From contig JASLKK010000006.1 in NCBI GenBank assembly GCA_030747595.1, positions 62,001-126,000 of the forward strand: 64,000 bases of DNA, read 5' to 3'. Position numbers and translations under genes: made by a program. This DNA comes from Acidimicrobiales bacterium (GTDB taxonomy: Bacteria > Actinomycetota > Acidimicrobiia > Acidimicrobiales > MedAcidi-G1). Shown here in pieces: positions 23,726-33,206 of this stretch (position 1 is the first letter of the stretch; every line of letters starts with the position of its first letter). The notes below the pieces were generated by a model that saw nothing but the letters and a program-made list of their open reading frames with translations, ran no database searches and was not told the origin of the DNA.

Positions 23726-24814
23726 TCAGGAGGGGAGGACGTTGACGGCCTGCTGGCGTAGCCAGTGGTCGGCCAGTACGAGGAGTGCCATGGCTTCGAC
23801 CATGGGAACAGCACGCGGTAGCACGCACGGGTCGTGACGACCCTTGGCCTCCAGGGAGACCGCCTCGTTGTCAACAGTAACGGTGTCCTGCGCCGAGGCA
23901 ATGGTGGCCGTGGGTTTGAAGGCCACCCGGAACACCACGTCGTCGCCGGTACTGATACCGCCCTGGACGCCACCGGACCGGTTGGTGGCGGTAACCGGCC
24001 CGTCGGGACCGGGCACGAAGGCGTCATTGTGCTCTCGGCCCGTCATGGACACAGCGTCGAAGCCGGCGCCCACGTCGAATCCCTTGGATGCCGGGAGCGA
24101 CAGCATGCCTTTAGCCAGGTCGGCCTCGAGACGGTCGAACACGGGTGTGCCGAGGCCGGCCGGCACGCCTCTGGCCACACAGGTCACTATGCCGCCTAGC
24201 GAGTCGCCGTCGTGGCGGGCTGCATCGATGGCTTCGGTCATGGCGGTCGAGGCGAGCGGGTCCGGACAGCGGGTGGGCTCGGCCTCCACGGCATGGAGGG
24301 TCACTGAGCCGGCATCCACGTCGGCCACCACGTCGTGGACCCGAGACACCCAGCCGAGCACCTCAATGCCGGCCACCTCGGCCAGCAGGCGCCGGGCAAT
24401 GGCTCCGGCTGCCACACGGCCAATGGTCTCGCGGGCGCTGGAACGTCCGCCGCCGCGCCAGTCACGGTTGCCGTACTTCGCGTCGTAGGTGAAGTCGGCG
24501 TGCGAGGGGCGGTACAGGTCCTTGAGGTGGTCGTAGGCCCCGGAGCGGGCATCGTCGTTGCGGACCAGCACGGCAATGGGGCCTCCGGTGGTTCGGCCTT
24601 CAAATATGCCTGACAGGATTTCCACGCGATCGGCCTCTGCCCGCTGAGTGGTGAGGCGGCTTTGGCCGGGCCGGCGACGGTCAAGGTCGTGCTGCAGGTC
24701 GTCCGCGGTCAAGGGGAGGCGGGGCGGACAGCCGTCGACCACCACACCGATCCCGGCGCCATGGCTCTCGCCCCACGTGCTGATGCGGAACAGAGTTCCG
24801 AAGGTGTTTCCCAC
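23726..24814 (-). CDS. aroC: Chorismate synthase
   Basis: Last enzyme of the shikimate pathway, converting EPSP to chorismate with reduced FMN. The 362-residue protein starts [18 protein letters not shown] and carries [20 protein letters not shown], both family signatures. The GTG at 24814 fits the family's N-terminus and a leaderless -10 (AGCATA on the plus strand) 8 nt upstream. No other shikimate gene is in the window. Confidence 0.96.
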   Translation of the reverse strand: MGNTFGTLFRISTWGESHGAGIGVVVDGCPPRLPLTADDLQHDLDRRRPGQSRLTTQRAEADRVEILSGIFEGRTTGGPIAVLVRNDDARSGAYDHLKDLYRPSHADFTYDAKYGNRDWRGGGRSSARETIGRVAAGAIARRLLAEVAGIEVLGWVSRVHDVVADVDAGSVTLHAVEAEPTRCPDPLASTAMTEAIDAARHDGDSLGGIVTCVARGVPAGLGTPVFDRLEADLAKGMLSLPASKGFDVGAGFDAVSMTGREHNDAFVPGPDGPVTATNRSGGVQGGISTGDDVVFRVAFKPTATIASAQDTVTVDNEAVSLEAKGRHDPCVLPRAVPMVEAMALLVLADHWLRQQAVNVLPS

Positions 24815-24822
24815 GGGAATCG

Positions 24823-24828
24823 AGCATA
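24823..24828 (-). promoter_or_regulatory. Leaderless -10 element (TATGCT) for aroC
   Basis: TATGCT on the minus strand lies 8 nt before the GTG at 24814. Confidence 0.5.
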
Positions 24829-24904
24829 GGGGCGGACCCCATGGCGCTTCGTGTCCATTCGGACCGGTTGCCAGCCCGCTCCCGGGTGGTCCGCGCCGGC
24901 TGGC

Positions 24905-24910
24905 TACCAT
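24905..24910 (+). promoter_or_regulatory. Leaderless -10 element (TACCAT) for the acyl-CoA synthetase
   Basis: TACCAT ends 8 nt before the GTG at 24919 and supports that start over the ATG at 24841, which would overlap the promoter region of aroC. Confidence 0.5.
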
Positions 24911-24918
24911 CGCCGGCC

Positions 24919-26568
24919 GTGGGAGACCTCGACGGAAGACTCAACCTGGCCACCGCTTGGGAGGCAATTGCCGACGAGGTCGGTGATCAGCCGGCCCATT
25001 CAGCGGCCGGCGTACGGAGTTCGTGGACAGAGTTCGATGATCGGGCCGCCCGTCTGGCCGGCACCCTGACGTCTTACGGTCTAGGTCCTGACAGCAAGGT
25101 GGCCCTGTTTCTCTACAACGGGTGCGAATACCCGGAGGCGCAGTACGCCACGTTTAAGGTCCGGGGGGCGCCAGCCAATGTCAACTACCGCTACACGGGC
25201 GACGAACTGGCCTACATCCTCGACAATGCAGATGCCGAAGCAATTTTCTTCGACCACACCCTGATCGACAGGGTGGATGCCGTTCGAGCACGCTGCCCGT
25301 GGCTGAAGGCCATGATCCAGGTAGGCGGCGAACCGGACGACGTGGCCGACTGGGCCATCTCATATGACGAAGCGCTGGCCGCCGATCCCATGCCCCGGAT
25401 TGATCGATCGGGCAGTGACCTGTGGTTCCTCTATACCGGCGGCACCACCGGCATGCCCAAGGCGGTGATGTGGGACCACGCCAACCTGCTCGGAACCATG
25501 GAGGCCACCTTCCGACCGTTCAGGGAGTCCGTCCCGACCACGGCGGCCGAGGCTGCGGGCATCGCCCGACGGGTGGCTGATGCGAGCCGTGAGATCCGTC
25601 AACTCTGTGCTGCTCCATTAATGCACGGAACCTCGGGCATTCCCGGTCTGGCCACCCTCAGCCATGGCGGGATGTTGTCCACATTGTCCAACCGGAACTT
25701 CGATGCTGACGAGTTGTGGCGTACCGTCGAGACCGACGGGATCACCATGATCACCATGGTGGGTGATGCCTTTGGGCGCCCCATGATCGAGTCGCTCGAC
25801 CGGGCGACTGTCGAAGGCCGAATCCCCGACCTCTCGTCGCTACGGTTGTTGCTGTCGTCCGGAGTCATGTTCAGCGCCCCAATCAAGAACGCACTCCTGG
25901 ACCACCACCCGTGCACCATTGTCGACACCCTCGGCTCGAGTGAGGGCACCGGCATGGCCAGCCAGGTCACCTCGGGGAGGACCCGGGCCGCCGGTCAACG
26001 CGAGACCACGGCACGCTTCTCCTTGGGAGAGCACACCCGGGTGTTTACAGAGGACGGACGGGAAGTTGAGCAGGGCTCAGGGGAGCGAGGCCAGATTGCG
26101 CTGGGCTGGCCACTGCCCGTCGGGTACTTCAAGGATCCGGAGAAGACCGAGTCGGCATTCCCGATGGTGGATGGCCGGCGCTGGTCGATCCCCGGGGACT
26201 GGGCCACCGTGGAGGTCGACGGTTCGATCACCCTCCTGGGCAGAGGATCGGCATGCATCAATACCGGCGGCGAGAAGGTCTTCCCCGAGGAGGTTGAAGA
26301 GGCCCTCAAGGAGCTAGATGCGGTGACCGACTGCAACGTGGTGGGTGTGGAAGATGAGCGCTGGGGACAGGCCGTGACCGCGGTGGTCGAACTGACGACC
26401 CCCGGAGCGGCCGACGAGGATTCGCTAAAGACCGAGTTACGGACGGGTCTGGCTGGCTTTAAGGTGCCCAAGCGGATCGTGTTCGTACACCGTCTGGAAC
26501 GCAGCCCCAACGGGAAGTCCGACTACCGCTGGGCCAAGGAGTTTGCTGTCGCGGCTCTCGCTGATTGA
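24919..26568 (+). CDS. Acyl-CoA synthetase, FadD19-like
   Basis: A 549-residue ANL-superfamily enzyme that adenylates a carboxylic acid and couples it to CoA. The P-loop reads [18 protein letters not shown] (about residue 170), with later [20 protein letters not shown] and the catalytic lysine in [10 protein letters not shown]. The MPKAVMWDH and DYRWAKE wording is close to mycobacterial FadD17/FadD19, which activate sterol side chains (comparison from memory). It diverges from aroC and opens the acyl-CoA catabolism region. Confidence 0.85.
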   Translation: MGDLDGRLNLATAWEAIADEVGDQPAHSAAGVRSSWTEFDDRAARLAGTLTSYGLGPDSKVALFLYNGCEYPEAQYATFKVRGAPANVNYRYTGDELAYILDNADAEAIFFDHTLIDRVDAVRARCPWLKAMIQVGGEPDDVADWAISYDEALAADPMPRIDRSGSDLWFLYTGGTTGMPKAVMWDHANLLGTMEATFRPFRESVPTTAAEAAGIARRVADASREIRQLCAAPLMHGTSGIPGLATLSHGGMLSTLSNRNFDADELWRTVETDGITMITMVGDAFGRPMIESLDRATVEGRIPDLSSLRLLLSSGVMFSAPIKNALLDHHPCTIVDTLGSSEGTGMASQVTSGRTRAAGQRETTARFSLGEHTRVFTEDGREVEQGSGERGQIALGWPLPVGYFKDPEKTESAFPMVDGRRWSIPGDWATVEVDGSITLLGRGSACINTGGEKVFPEEVEEALKELDAVTDCNVVGVEDERWGQAVTAVVELTTPGAADEDSLKTELRTGLAGFKVPKRIVFVHRLERSPNGKSDYRWAKEFAVAALAD

Positions 26569-26628
26569 TCCGTACCTGGTGGCCCGGCTCAGGGCCCGCA
26601 CTCTGAGCTTCATCTCCGATCCAGCTCC

Positions 26629-27495
26629 TCAGTCAAGGGCGTCCTCGGTGATGGCGCGACCCTCGGTGGGGTTCCGACGCCCGGCGATCTCGGCGTGACG
26701 GTTGGTGATGTTCTCCACGTGCCGGCCGTCGGTGAACACCCAGAATGTCCCGTCCAGAATGGCGTCGTGCACCAGGTCAGCTACCGCGTCCGGCTTGAGG
26801 GCCTGAGAGGCAATCATTTCGAGGAAGGCTTCTCGAGTGGCGCGATCCTCGTCGGCCTCGAGGTCGGGCAGCGTGTCGATGAGGTGCTCTGGCCGGTTCC
26901 GAGCGGAGTTGAAGATACCGGTATCCACGAAACCCGGACACAGCGCCGTAGCACCGACCTTCGATCCGCTGGAAGCCAGCTCGTTGTAGAGCGTCTCAGC
27001 GATGACTGCGGCTGCGTGCTTGGTGGCCGAGTAGATGCCCAGCCCGGGATATGCCGTGTGCCCGGCAACCGAGGCGGTGACCACAACATGGCCCTCGTCG
27101 CGCTCGATGAGTCCGGAGAGGAAGGCGTCCAGTCCGTGGACGACCCCCATCAGGTTGACGCCGAGGATCCATTCCCAGTCAGCCAGGGTCTGCTCGTGCA
27201 GACCTCCTGAGCCAGCAACCCCGGCGTTCAGGCAGATTACGTGAGCGGCCCCGAATGCCTCCTCGGTGGCTGTAGCCAGCCCGTGGACCGAGGCGGCGTC
27301 GGACACGTCGCAGCGAACACCCAGGACCTCGGCGCCCGCATCTCGGAGTCCGGTCACCGCGGCGTCCAGTGCAGGAACCTCGATGTCGCCGAGGACCACC
27401 TTCATGCCGGCCGCTGCGAAGCGGTGGGCGAAGGCCAGACCCATGCCTGATGCGCCGCCGGTGATGACGGCGACCTTTCCCTGCAGGTCCTCCAT
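26629..27495 (-). CDS. Short-chain dehydrogenase/reductase
   Basis: A 288-residue classical SDR with NAD(P)-binding TGGASGMG at residues 13-20, NAG motif in CLNAGVAG, catalytic serine in VVTASVAG and YSATK active site. Asp in VVLGDIE after the second strand suggests NAD(H) preference. It is the last gene of a minus-strand run with mycothione reductase and three acyl-CoA dehydrogenases, so a hydroxyacyl-CoA or steroid substrate is plausible. Confidence 0.88.
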   Translation of the reverse strand: MEDLQGKVAVITGGASGMGLAFAHRFAAAGMKVVLGDIEVPALDAAVTGLRDAGAEVLGVRCDVSDAASVHGLATATEEAFGAAHVICLNAGVAGSGGLHEQTLADWEWILGVNLMGVVHGLDAFLSGLIERDEGHVVVTASVAGHTAYPGLGIYSATKHAAAVIAETLYNELASSGSKVGATALCPGFVDTGIFNSARNRPEHLIDTLPDLEADEDRATREAFLEMIASQALKPDAVADLVHDAILDGTFWVFTDGRHVENITNRHAEIAGRRNPTEGRAITEDALD

Positions 27496-27572
27496 GATTG
27501 ATCGTTCCTCTCAGGTGGGTTCAGTTCGTTGGTCGTTGGCCAGCGGGAGTATCCGCCTGGGTCCAGCTTGCA

Positions 27573-28949
27573 TCAGAGCGCGAGGAGGGCCTGTTCGACG
27601 AGTTCGGGCATGGCGGGATGGATCCAGAGTTGATCGTGGGCCATCTGGTCGACGGTCTGACCTGCCACCATGCCCTGGATGAGTTGCTGGACCAGGGTCG
27701 GTGCCTGCGGGCCGACGATGTGTGCGCCCAGCAGGAGCCGGGTTTCCGGGTCGGCCATGACCTTGGCGAAGCCGGTCGTGTCCTCCATGGCCCACCCGTA
27801 GGCGGTTGACGCGTAATCCCGTGTGGCCACCAGGTAAGGGCGGCCAGAATCGACCAGATCCTGTTCGGTGGGACCGATGGAACCCACCTGGGGGTGGCCG
27901 AACACCGCATGGGGTACGAAACGACGGTCAATGGACCACGGGTCGTCAGGATGGACGAGGTTGTGGGCTACCAGTCGGGCCTCGGCGTTGGCCGTGTGCT
28001 TGAGTTGCACCGGATTGGTGACGTCCCCCAGGGCCCAGACGCAATCGGCCGACGTTCGGAGCTGTTCGTCGGTCGTCACGTATCCCCGTTCGTCGACAGC
28101 GATGCCACCGACGGCCACATCGGCCAGGTCACCGTTAGGGGTCCGACCGGTGGCCACCAGCAGCTGGTCGGCCTCTAGCTTCGTTCCGTCGGACAACTCA
28201 AGGTGGAAGGTGCCCGACTCTCCTCCAGTATTCGTTCTCTCGGCCTCGTGTCTGACATGGGCCACGGTCGTCTTGAGGAGTAAGCCCATCCGGTTGCCGT
28301 AGACCTCGGTGAGGCGACGTCGTACATCTGTGTCGGCACCTCGGAGGAGCAAGTCGCCACGGTGGACAATGGTGACACGGCTACCCAACCCTTCAAACAC
28401 GTGGGCCATCTCCACCGCGATAAACCCGCCTCCGAGAATGACTAGGTGCTCGGGAAGCGAATCGATCCGCATGACATCGTCCGACGTACAGAAAGGCACG
28501 TCCGTCAGACCGCTGATAGGCGGCACGACGGTACGTGCACCCATGGCCAACACAATCCGATCGGCTGTGACCTCGGTTCCGTTGAGGATCACCGTACGGT
28601 CACCCGTGAACCTGGCGGCATGGCGGTAGACGGTCACGTTGTCCAGCGACTGGCGGTAGGCGAGTCCGGCATCGGCAATGGGGTCGATCCGGCCGAAGAT
28701 GCGATCCCGGATGGCCGGCCAATCGGCCTGGCCTGCCGTGGTCCGCAGGCCGAGTTGGTCGCCGTGGCGGGCAGCCAGGCAGACGTCGGCCGCGTAGACC
28801 AGCATCTTGGATGGGATGCAGCCGCGGTTCATGCAGGTTCCGCCGAACGTCGAAGGTTCTGCGACGGCTACGTCCCAGTCGTCATGCTCCGGACCGATGA
28901 TCGAGTTCCCGGATCCGGCACCGATGATGAGGAGGTCGTGGTGCGGCAT
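27573..28949 (-). CDS. mtr: Mycothione reductase-like flavoprotein disulfide reductase
   Basis: FAD- and NADPH-dependent reductase of the glutathione-reductase fold. The 458-residue product has the FAD site LLIIGAGSGN, the redox pair GGTCMNRGCIPSK, a second nucleotide site VILGGGFIAVEMA and the C-terminal active-site HPAMPELVEQAL in place of the dihydrolipoamide-type HAHPT. The opening MPHHDLLIIGAGSGN resembles actinobacterial mycothione reductases, which regenerate mycothiol. It is embedded in an acyl-CoA dehydrogenase operon. Confidence 0.85.
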   Translation of the reverse strand: MPHHDLLIIGAGSGNSIIGPEHDDWDVAVAEPSTFGGTCMNRGCIPSKMLVYAADVCLAARHGDQLGLRTTAGQADWPAIRDRIFGRIDPIADAGLAYRQSLDNVTVYRHAARFTGDRTVILNGTEVTADRIVLAMGARTVVPPISGLTDVPFCTSDDVMRIDSLPEHLVILGGGFIAVEMAHVFEGLGSRVTIVHRGDLLLRGADTDVRRRLTEVYGNRMGLLLKTTVAHVRHEAERTNTGGESGTFHLELSDGTKLEADQLLVATGRTPNGDLADVAVGGIAVDERGYVTTDEQLRTSADCVWALGDVTNPVQLKHTANAEARLVAHNLVHPDDPWSIDRRFVPHAVFGHPQVGSIGPTEQDLVDSGRPYLVATRDYASTAYGWAMEDTTGFAKVMADPETRLLLGAHIVGPQAPTLVQQLIQGMVAGQTVDQMAHDQLWIHPAMPELVEQALLAL

Positions 28950-28966
28950 CGAGATTTTCCAGGTTG

Positions 28967-30043
28967 TCAGCGGGCGAGGTGGTCGCCGAGAGCTCTGAGG
29001 CTCTGTGTTCCGGCGCCCAGTGAGGCGGTGAGGTGCTTGTTCCAGAGGGTGTAGCGGTGGAGGGGATAGTCGACGGCCACCCCTATGCCTCCATGGCAGT
29101 GCTGGGTGGCATTGGCCACATCGGTGGCCCGTTCCGAGGCCCACCACTTGGATACCAGCAAGTCTTCCGTGGCGTCTTCGCCGTTGGCGAGGCGCCACGC
29201 CGCGGAGAGCGTGGCAAGTCGTATGCCGCCAACATTCACGAACTGGTCAGCCAGCCGTTGACCCACAGCCTGAAAGGTGGCGATGGGGCGACCGAACTGC
29301 TCTCTGGTTGAGGTGTACTCGGCCGTCAAGGAAAGCGCTCGTTCGGTCACGCCCAGCTGGGTTGCTGAGATGCCGAGCCGAAGGTGATCTAGGAGATCGC
29401 TCACCGTCGTGTGGTCGCCTAAGGGTTCGGCCGGCGTCGCCTCAAAAGTGACCTCCCAGACGGGTTGCCGCCGGGTGGAGGTTCCCTCCACACGGGCGAT
29501 GCCAGCGGCCATCGGGTCGACCAGGACGCACCGGGGCCCATCCGGGCTTCGCACGGTGACAAGAATGAGCGATGCGGCGTCAAGGTGCTCGACCACCACC
29601 TTGGTGCCGTGCAGAAGGCCGTCCTCGAAGGTCACGGAGGGCTGTGAGAGGCGGTCGTCAAGGAACTCCTGGACAGCGACGGTGAGGATGCAGCCGCCGG
29701 TGGCTACGTCTGGGAGCAGGCGATGGCGCTGTTCATGGGACCCATGTCGGTCCACAATGACGGCGGCGACCGACGACGGGAGCAGTGGTAGGGGTGCCAC
29801 ATGGGATCCCTGGACCCCCAACAGAAGGGCTAGGGCCACGACGTCTAGGCCGCTACCGCCGACATCGGCGCCGAGGGCTATGCCGAGGAGTCCGGCGGAG
29901 GCGAGGTCCTCCCAGAGGTTCTGATCGAACCATCCGCCGGCAGTCTCGACGGCAAGGTGTCGACCGATGTCCAGATGGTCGCCCATGATTCGATCGGCAA
30001 GGCCCACCATTGCCTGCTGGGCGTCCGAGGGGGTGAAGTCCAC
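28967..30043 (-). CDS. Acyl-CoA dehydrogenase, small subunit type (FadE28-like)
   Basis: A 358-residue acyl-CoA dehydrogenase lacking parts of the usual FAD-binding middle domain (an EFLDDRLSQPS region replaces the typical TEP.AGSD motif). It ends with HCHGGIGVAVDYPLHRY. Together with the adjacent 398-residue homologue it looks like a heteromeric pair of the mycobacterial FadE28-FadE29 (ChsE1-ChsE2) type, where one subunit supplies little of the active site. The genes are 5 nt apart, supporting a complex. Confidence 0.8.
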   Translation of the reverse strand: MDFTPSDAQQAMVGLADRIMGDHLDIGRHLAVETAGGWFDQNLWEDLASAGLLGIALGADVGGSGLDVVALALLLGVQGSHVAPLPLLPSSVAAVIVDRHGSHEQRHRLLPDVATGGCILTVAVQEFLDDRLSQPSVTFEDGLLHGTKVVVEHLDAASLILVTVRSPDGPRCVLVDPMAAGIARVEGTSTRRQPVWEVTFEATPAEPLGDHTTVSDLLDHLRLGISATQLGVTERALSLTAEYTSTREQFGRPIATFQAVGQRLADQFVNVGGIRLATLSAAWRLANGEDATEDLLVSKWWASERATDVANATQHCHGGIGVAVDYPLHRYTLWNKHLTASLGAGTQSLRALGDHLAR

Positions 30044-30048
30044 GGGCC

Positions 30049-31245
30049 CTACCTTCCCTCTGATTGGCGACGCTGCTGGCGTGGAAGGCCCAGGCCGGCC
30101 ATTCCGATGATGTCGCGCTGCACCTCGTTGGTACCGCCACCGAAGGTGAGCACCCAGACACTTCGGTAGGAGGCCTCGACGGCGTTTAGGATCGTGGTTC
30201 CGGGCGATCCCTCCGTCAGGTGGCCGGTGGCGCCGATCACCTCGGTGATGAGGGTGTACACGCGGTGCATCGACTCAGAGCCGTGGACCTTTATGGCGGA
30301 GGAGTCAGCGGGACTCATGCGTCCACTGGTGTTCTCCGATGCCACGTACCAGTTGAGCAGGTCAAGGTGTCGGGCCAGCGCACGACACTCGGCCAATTTC
30401 ACTCGCACCCATTCGTGGTCGATGATCCGGAGACCATCGGGGCCAATGGTGTCTCGAGCCCAGGCCACGGCATCAGCGGTGATCCGGACCAATCGTGCCC
30501 CCGGAAACAAGGACACCCTCTCGTGGTTGAGTTGGTTGGTTATCAGGCCCCAACCGCCGTTTACCTCGCCTACCCGCATTGAGTCCGGTACCAGGACGTC
30601 ATCGTAAAACGTCGAGGTGGTGTGGGTGTTGCCGAACGTCTCGAAGGGTTGGATCGTGAAGCCCGGATCGTCGGTGTCCACGAGGAACATGGTGATGCCC
30701 TTGTGGGCCGGCGCATCAGGGTCGGTCCGGGCGGCCAGCCACACGTAGTCGGCGTTATAGGCGAGGCTAGTGAACTGCTTCTGCCCGTTGATCACCCAGT
30801 TGTCGCCATCGCGTACTGCACGGGTACGAAGAGCAGCTAGGTCGGTGCCGGCATCGGGCTCCGAATAGCCGATCGAGAAGTGCATCACCCCAGCCAGGAT
30901 TCGTTGGAGGAAGAAGTCCTTCTGGGCGTCGGTGCCGAACCGCCGAATCGTCGGGCCGACCGTGTTGGTACTCAGGAACGGGATGGGACACCCGGCGGCC
31001 TGTGACTCGTCGTAGAAGATGTACTGCTCGATGGGAGTGAAGCCCCTGCCCCCATACTCGACGGGCCAGCCCACTCCCAGCCAGCCGTCGACTCCGACCT
31101 GTCTGATCAGGGCCTTGTACGCGTGATTCTCGGCGAACTCGGCGCTCGAGACACTGTCCTTCATTTCGGGCGTCATAAGTTCGTCGAAGTAGGAACGCAG
31201 TTCCAGTTGCAGGGCCTTTTGGTCCCCGGTGAGGTCGATGAACAT
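30049..31245 (-). CDS. Acyl-CoA dehydrogenase, large subunit type (FadE29-like)
   Basis: A 398-residue acyl-CoA dehydrogenase with complete flavin motif GYSEPDAGTDLAALRTRA, FTSLAYNADY, and C-terminal GGGTNEVQRDIIGMAGLGLPR. It likely forms the catalytic half of a heterotetramer with the downstream small-subunit gene. Substrates of the mycobacterial relatives are shortened sterol side-chain thioesters; here the substrate is inferred only from context. Confidence 0.87.
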   Translation of the reverse strand: MFIDLTGDQKALQLELRSYFDELMTPEMKDSVSSAEFAENHAYKALIRQVGVDGWLGVGWPVEYGGRGFTPIEQYIFYDESQAAGCPIPFLSTNTVGPTIRRFGTDAQKDFFLQRILAGVMHFSIGYSEPDAGTDLAALRTRAVRDGDNWVINGQKQFTSLAYNADYVWLAARTDPDAPAHKGITMFLVDTDDPGFTIQPFETFGNTHTTSTFYDDVLVPDSMRVGEVNGGWGLITNQLNHERVSLFPGARLVRITADAVAWARDTIGPDGLRIIDHEWVRVKLAECRALARHLDLLNWYVASENTSGRMSPADSSAIKVHGSESMHRVYTLITEVIGATGHLTEGSPGTTILNAVEASYRSVWVLTFGGGTNEVQRDIIGMAGLGLPRQQRRQSEGR

Positions 31246-31266
31246 GGGTTTCGCCGTCGTCGGGTA

Positions 31267-32532
31267 TTAGTTCCTGGGAATGTCCTGCCAGGGGGCACCC
31301 TTGAAGGGGTCGGGTTCCCTCGGCAGGCCCAGAACCCGTTCACCGATGATGTTGCGCTGCACCTCGTCGGTGCCGCCGGCCAGGCTTATTCCCGCTGCGC
31401 TTACGCAGAAGCCGGACCACTTCCGGCCAGCGATAGCTCGTTCGTCCAGTTCGTCACCGTCGCTACGTCGACCGAACGCCTGACCAGCCGTGCCGACGAT
31501 AGCCATTGCAGTGTCTCGGGCCTGGCGTGCCACTAGTGCGCCGGTCAGCTTGGCGATGGATCCCTCGGGACCGGGAACCCGCCCAGCGGCCACCGCCGAT
31601 CGGATGCGCCGCCCGATGTAACCCTTGATCTCCTCGCTGATGTGGAGGGCGGCCAGGGCCTGGCGGATCACCGGTTCGTCTGACCGACCAAGGTCCCGCG
31701 CCAACTGGATGAGTTCTGGGTTGCGTTTAGCATTAAGGGCTCCACCACCGGCCCCTATGGAGACCCGCTCGAACATGAGCATGGAGACCGCAAGATTCCA
31801 ACCCTGGTTCACGTCACCGAGGATGTTGGCCGCCGGAACCCGGACGTCACTGAAGAAGACCTCATTGAAGCCTTTCGCCCCGGAGATCTGGACCAATGGC
31901 CGGATCTCGACGCCGGAAGTGCGAAGGTCGACGATAAACATCGACAGGCCTTGGTGCTTGGGCAGGGTGGGATCGGTGCGGGCCACCACGAGGCCGTAGT
32001 CGCAGTAGTGGGCACCCGAGGTCCAAACCTTCTGGCCGTCGAGGATCCACTCGTCCCCGTCGAGGACTGCACGTGTGGACAATCCGGCCACATCGGAACC
32101 GGCGCCGGGCTCGGAGAACATCTGGCACCAGATGTTGGTGCCCCGGATCACGCCGGGCAGGTGGGATGACTTTTGTTCGTGGGTGCCGAACTGGGCGAGC
32201 ATGGGCAGGCACATGCCGTGCGAGATGCTGAGCGGAGAGTCTGGTCGGTGCCAAGCAGCAGCGGCCCGGGTAAAGAGCTCTTGGTGGTGGGCGGTTAGGC
32301 CGGCCCCGCCGTACTCGGCGGGGATGTCCAACCCGGCCAACCCGGCGTCGGTCAGCGCCCCCTGGTAGGACCGGGCAGCGATGAGGCCGTCGGGATCATC
32401 CGGACCGGCGTCAGAAACCGCTGGTTCGTCGATCCGAACACAGTGTTCTGCGTGGAAGGCCTCGACACGAGCGACAAATGCGGCGTCATCGGCCGAGATG
32501 TCGTCTGAGGCCGGCCGGTTGGTGTTGCTCAT
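31267..32532 (-). CDS. Acyl-CoA dehydrogenase
   Basis: A 421-residue member with MFSEPGAGSDVAGLSTRA, KVWTSGAHYCDY and LAGGTDEVQRNIIGERVLGLPR. The ATG at 32532 is chosen because a -10-like element lies 7 nt upstream with no ribosome binding site; the frame continues to 33132 but overlaps the divergent DUF35 gene. It is the first gene of the minus-strand operon that continues through two further dehydrogenases, mycothione reductase and the SDR. Confidence 0.88.
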   Translation of the reverse strand: MSNTNRPASDDISADDAAFVARVEAFHAEHCVRIDEPAVSDAGPDDPDGLIAARSYQGALTDAGLAGLDIPAEYGGAGLTAHHQELFTRAAAAWHRPDSPLSISHGMCLPMLAQFGTHEQKSSHLPGVIRGTNIWCQMFSEPGAGSDVAGLSTRAVLDGDEWILDGQKVWTSGAHYCDYGLVVARTDPTLPKHQGLSMFIVDLRTSGVEIRPLVQISGAKGFNEVFFSDVRVPAANILGDVNQGWNLAVSMLMFERVSIGAGGGALNAKRNPELIQLARDLGRSDEPVIRQALAALHISEEIKGYIGRRIRSAVAAGRVPGPEGSIAKLTGALVARQARDTAMAIVGTAGQAFGRRSDGDELDERAIAGRKWSGFCVSAAGISLAGGTDEVQRNIIGERVLGLPREPDPFKGAPWQDIPRN

Positions 32533-32539
32533 CGCGGTG

Positions 32540-32545
32540 ACGGTA
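32540..32545 (-). promoter_or_regulatory. Leaderless -10 element (TACCGT) for the acyl-CoA dehydrogenase operon
   Basis: TACCGT on the minus strand is 7 nt before the ATG at 32532. It is the likely head promoter for the five-gene minus-strand run. Confidence 0.5.
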
Positions 32546-32727
32546 CCGGTGGCTCCCGATGCAATCGGCATTGGGGAGGGGCCAGCGACGAGCTGGAACT
32601 GGAGTCCCTGGGGTTTGGGCCTACTCGGACACGTCGGAGGAGGTGCAGGCGAGGTTCTTGTCACCGTGGGTGCCGTCGTAGGATCGTTGAGATGCAACAG
32701 GGCGCCGATGCTTAGAGGGAATGTGAC

Positions 32728-33189
32728 ATGACGACGACCACCGGTCGGGAGCGCGTGCCGGCCGTCGAAGGCTTCTTCACCATGGGCGACGAACCACAGT
32801 TGATCGGGGGTCGCCTGGAGACAGGCGGTTACTGCTTCCCGCTTCACCTCGGAGGCAGTGATCCTCGTAGCCCAGCTGGATCGGTCGAGGAGGTTCTGTT
32901 GAGCCGGAGGGGCCGGATCTGGTCGTTCACCAACAGCGCCTATCCGCCACCTCCGCCGTTCATCGTCACTGAGCCCTATGTGCCGGTAGTGGTGGCTGCC
33001 GTCGAGCTTGAGATGGAACGCATGGTCGTCTTGGGGCAGGTGACACCGGGCTGGACGGTCGACGATCTCGAGGTGGGAATGGAGGTCGAGTTGGAGTTGG
33101 GCGTCCTTTACGCGGATGATGAGACCGACCACCTGACGTGGCAGTGGCGACCCGTTATCGCCGAAGAGACTGCTGACAAGGGGGCTTGA
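32728..33189 (+). CDS. DUF35 OB-fold protein with degenerate zinc ribbon
   Basis: A 153-residue DUF35 protein. The C-terminal OB fold (VAAVELEMERMVVLGQV) is normal, but the N-terminal rubredoxin-like ribbon has lost its cysteines: the CxxC positions are L30 and G33, only C36 remains, and no second pair is present. DUF35 proteins bind acyl-CoA and often pair with SCP2-type thiolases; the thiolase gene follows directly, as ChsH2 and Ltp2 lie together in mycobacteria. A possible promoter (TTGTCA 32658-32663, TAGGAT 32679-32684, 15-bp gap) precedes it. Confidence 0.82.
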   Translation: MTTTTGRERVPAVEGFFTMGDEPQLIGGRLETGGYCFPLHLGGSDPRSPAGSVEEVLLSRRGRIWSFTNSAYPPPPPFIVTEPYVPVVVAAVELEMERMVVLGQVTPGWTVDDLEVGMEVELELGVLYADDETDHLTWQWRPVIAEETADKGA

Positions 33190-33206
33190 CCATGCCGGAG
33201 GGAGCC

